Assembly: GCA_902806065.1 (NCBI GenBank)
Contig: CADCVE010000065.1
Coordinates: 1-64,000 of the forward strand
DNA length: 64,000 nt
From: an uncultured Rubrobacteraceae bacterium
GTDB taxonomy: Bacteria > Actinomycetota > Rubrobacteria > Rubrobacterales > Rubrobacteraceae
Direction of reading: 5' to 3'
Of this stretch, positions 62,463 to 64,000 are shown one piece after another. The notes under the pieces were generated by a model, which worked only from the letters and a program-made list of their open reading frames with translations, did no database searches and was not told where the DNA came from. Position 1 is the stretch's first letter; every line of letters starts with the position of its first letter. The position numbers and the translations under genes are program-made.

Positions 62463-64000
62463 GTAACCTCCTTGACGTCCCGCGGGGCTCCCCGCGAGGA
62501 CTCGGTCTCGGGACCCCGGCCCCCCATGACTACCGGAAGCTCTACAGCGAGCGTGGAGCCCTCGCCGGGCGCGCTCTCTATGGAGAGAACACCACCAACT
62601 CCTTCGACCCTCTCACGCATCCCCTTGAGGCCGAAGCCGCCGGAATCCCGGTCTCTTTTCTTTTCGCCCTCGCGGGCGGGATCGAAGCCCGCCCCATCGT
62701 CGCGCGCATCCAGCGCGATGGTCTCTCCCATATAGGAGATCGTCAATGCCGCCCGGCTGACTCCCCGAGCGTGTTTGCGGACGTTGTTCAGTGCCTCCTG
62801 CGCCACCCGGAACAACGTCGCCTCTACCTCCGAAGGCAAGGGATGCGGCGTACCGGTGGTGGCGACGGTGGCGGCGATACCGCTCTCCTCGGTCCAGCGC
62901 CCCGCGAGACGCTGCAAGGCCTCGGGCAGCGACGCGTTCTCCAGAGGCTCCGGTCTGAGGGCCCACACCAGGCGCCGCGCCTCCGTCAGGCTCTCCCGGG
63001 CGGTGAGGCGTGCCTGTTCGAGGTGATGCTGTGCCCGGCTGGAGGTCGCTGGCACGTCCCCTTCGGCCGCTTCGAGGTTCATTACTATGCTCGTGAACCC
63101 CTGCGCCAAGGTGTCGTGGATCTCGTGCGCCATCCGCTGTCGTTCCCTCAAGACCCCGGCCTGCCGTCCGGCCCGGCGAGCCTCCTCGACGAGCCGCAGG
63201 TTCTCCAGCGCGAGCGCCGCCTGAACGCCGATAGTTTCGTACGCACGGCCCGCGCTCCTAGAGAAGCGCCTCCCCGAAGAGGCCACTGCGAGCAGCCCGA
63301 TCCTCCGGTCCCCCGGCGCGACCAGCGGCAGCATCAGTACGGACCGTACGCCTCGCTCCCTCCACACCGCCCGCTCGGAGGCGGGCAACTCCCCGGGCCG
63401 CAGCGTTCGTAAGGCTCCACGCCCTGTACCCACCAACGCCCGTACGTCTACCCCGCCAAGGCGCAGGTCCTCCGGCCAGCCGCGCAAGAACCACGGCGTC
63501 CACGCCTCCGGGGTAGCGAAAGGTGTAGAGACATTCCCTTCCACCGGAGAACCGGACCACCACAACGCCGTCCCACCCGCCGCCGGGCTCGCCGGGTTGT
63601 CGCCGATGGCGTTCACTATCTCCTGCGGGCTGCTGGCCGCCCTTATACCCCGGCTAGCCTCGTAGAGGGCTTCCTGGTCCGCCAGGGCCGCGCGGCCCTC
63701 GGTCCCGCCCAGCAAGCCACCCGCCAGCGCCAGCGCGAGATACTTCACCGTCTCATCCAGGTCCAGGGGCCCGTAGAGGAGTCCAACCGTCTGGCTTACG
63801 CACACCGAGACCAGGGCAATCAGCACCCCGTGCGTCGCCGCTGCCGCACCAACCCTGCGCACTACCCAGTAAGCCGCGAAGACCGCCAGCAGCATGTGTA
63901 TCAAGGGCATGACCCACGCGCCCACAATGTTCCCGAACTGCTCGGCCTGCTCGGGCGTAGCGTCCAGGCCAAGCAAGGAGACGATGAGGACGTAATTGTA
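62459..64000 (-). CDS. NarX-type sensor histidine kinase (cut by the window end)
   Basis: At least 513 residues are encoded, and the frame is still open at position 64000. Several hydrophobic helices (about the first 95 residues of the visible part) precede a GAF-like domain (about 110-260) and the HisKA_3 dimerisation helix with the phosphorylated His in MAHEIHDTLAQGFTSIVMNL. The HATPase domain carries RVAQEALNNVRKHA and DDGAGFDP. The true start may be TTG 63976 or lie beyond the edge. It phosphorylates the response regulator encoded downstream with a four-base overlap. The signal is unknown. Confidence 0.92.
   Translation of the reverse strand, partial: YNYVLIVSLLGLDATPEQAEQFGNIVGAWVMPLIHMLLAVFAAYWVVRRVGAAAATHGVLIALVSVCVSQTVGLLYGPLDLDETVKYLALALAGGLLGGTEGRAALADQEALYEASRGIRAASSPQEIVNAIGDNPASPAAGGTALWWSGSPVEGNVSTPFATPEAWTPWFLRGWPEDLRLGGVDVRALVGTGRGALRTLRPGELPASERAVWRERGVRSVLMLPLVAPGDRRIGLLAVASSGRRFSRSAGRAYETIGVQAALALENLRLVEEARRAGRQAGVLRERQRMAHEIHDTLAQGFTSIVMNLEAAEGDVPATSSRAQHHLEQARLTARESLTEARRLVWALRPEPLENASLPEALQRLAGRWTEESGIAATVATTGTPHPLPSEVEATLFRVAQEALNNVRKHARGVSRAALTISYMGETIALDARDDGAGFDPAREGEKKRDRDSGGFGLKGMRERVEGVGGVLSIESAPGEGSTLAVELPVVMGGRGPETESSRGAPRDVKEVT

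Overview
The window is a 64 kb high-GC chromosomal segment from what looks like a Rubrobacter-like, deep-branching actinobacterium. The evidence is the strong GC bias at third codon positions, frequent GTG and TTG starts, several apparently leaderless genes, class-E-type sortases, ergothioneine genes and a branched-chain acyl-CoA operon. This taxonomic call is inference. There are no rRNA genes, CRISPR arrays, intact insertion sequences or prophage. One tRNA gene (Gln, CTG) is present.

Layout. 0.2-4.8 kb: a damaged formate-dehydrogenase-like gene, a metallophosphoesterase, a ParB-like-domain protein, a Yip1-type membrane protein and an SppA peptidase. 5-11 kb: a membrane GGDEF-EAL protein, a secreted NlpC/P60 hydrolase, an OsmC peroxidase preceded by an OsmC remnant, and a two-TM potassium-channel-like protein. 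11.2-13.5 kb: a less GC-rich accessory patch with small membrane proteins, an ABM-domain monooxygenase, gene debris and a 16-bp inverted repeat pair. 13.5-20 kb: a minus-strand leucine/isovalerate-type operon (acyl-CoA dehydrogenase, methylcrotonyl-CoA carboxylase beta and alpha, LiuC-type hydratase, plus an unrelated membrane methyltransferase). 20.7-28.1 kb: two MHS-type transporters around an acyl-CoA synthetase, then MmsA and a quinone-oxidoreductase-like gene; together with the preceding operon this suggests uptake, CoA activation and oxidation of organic acids. 28.2-32.4 kb: egtB and egtC, then a tandem DUF488-DUF488-dual-OB cassette. 32.5-35.8 kb: a four-gene ECF vitamin transporter. 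35.9-36.3 kb: fused remnants of an acetyltransferase and an SDR gene. 36.3-41.8 kb: an aldehyde dehydrogenase, a MetE-like protein with a structured 5' leader, tRNA-Gln, a methyltransferase and a glutamate-cysteine-ligase-like enzyme. 41.8-47.7 kb: gltD and gltB. 47.9-51 kb: a small coiled-coil protein, a tyrosine recombinase lacking most catalytic residues and two sortases. 50.8-53.7 kb: a tightly coupled PspA-led operon ending in a J-domain protein. 53.8-57.7 kb: two degenerate GGDEF proteins around a PRC-barrel protein, then ligA. 57.8-64 kb: small and secreted proteins, clpP, an XRE regulator, an acidic surface protein and a NarL/NarX-type two-component system cut by the window edge.

Best candidates for something undescribed: the PspA, coiled-coil, DETxV-protein and J-domain operon with a palindrome between its promoter boxes; the tandem DUF488 plus dual-OB cassette, whose second gene has ACG where the start codon should be; and the MetE-like leader with a clear promoter, an early intrinsic terminator and a 16-pair hairpin. 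The window also carries at least four decayed genes visible only as short frameshifted protein fragments.
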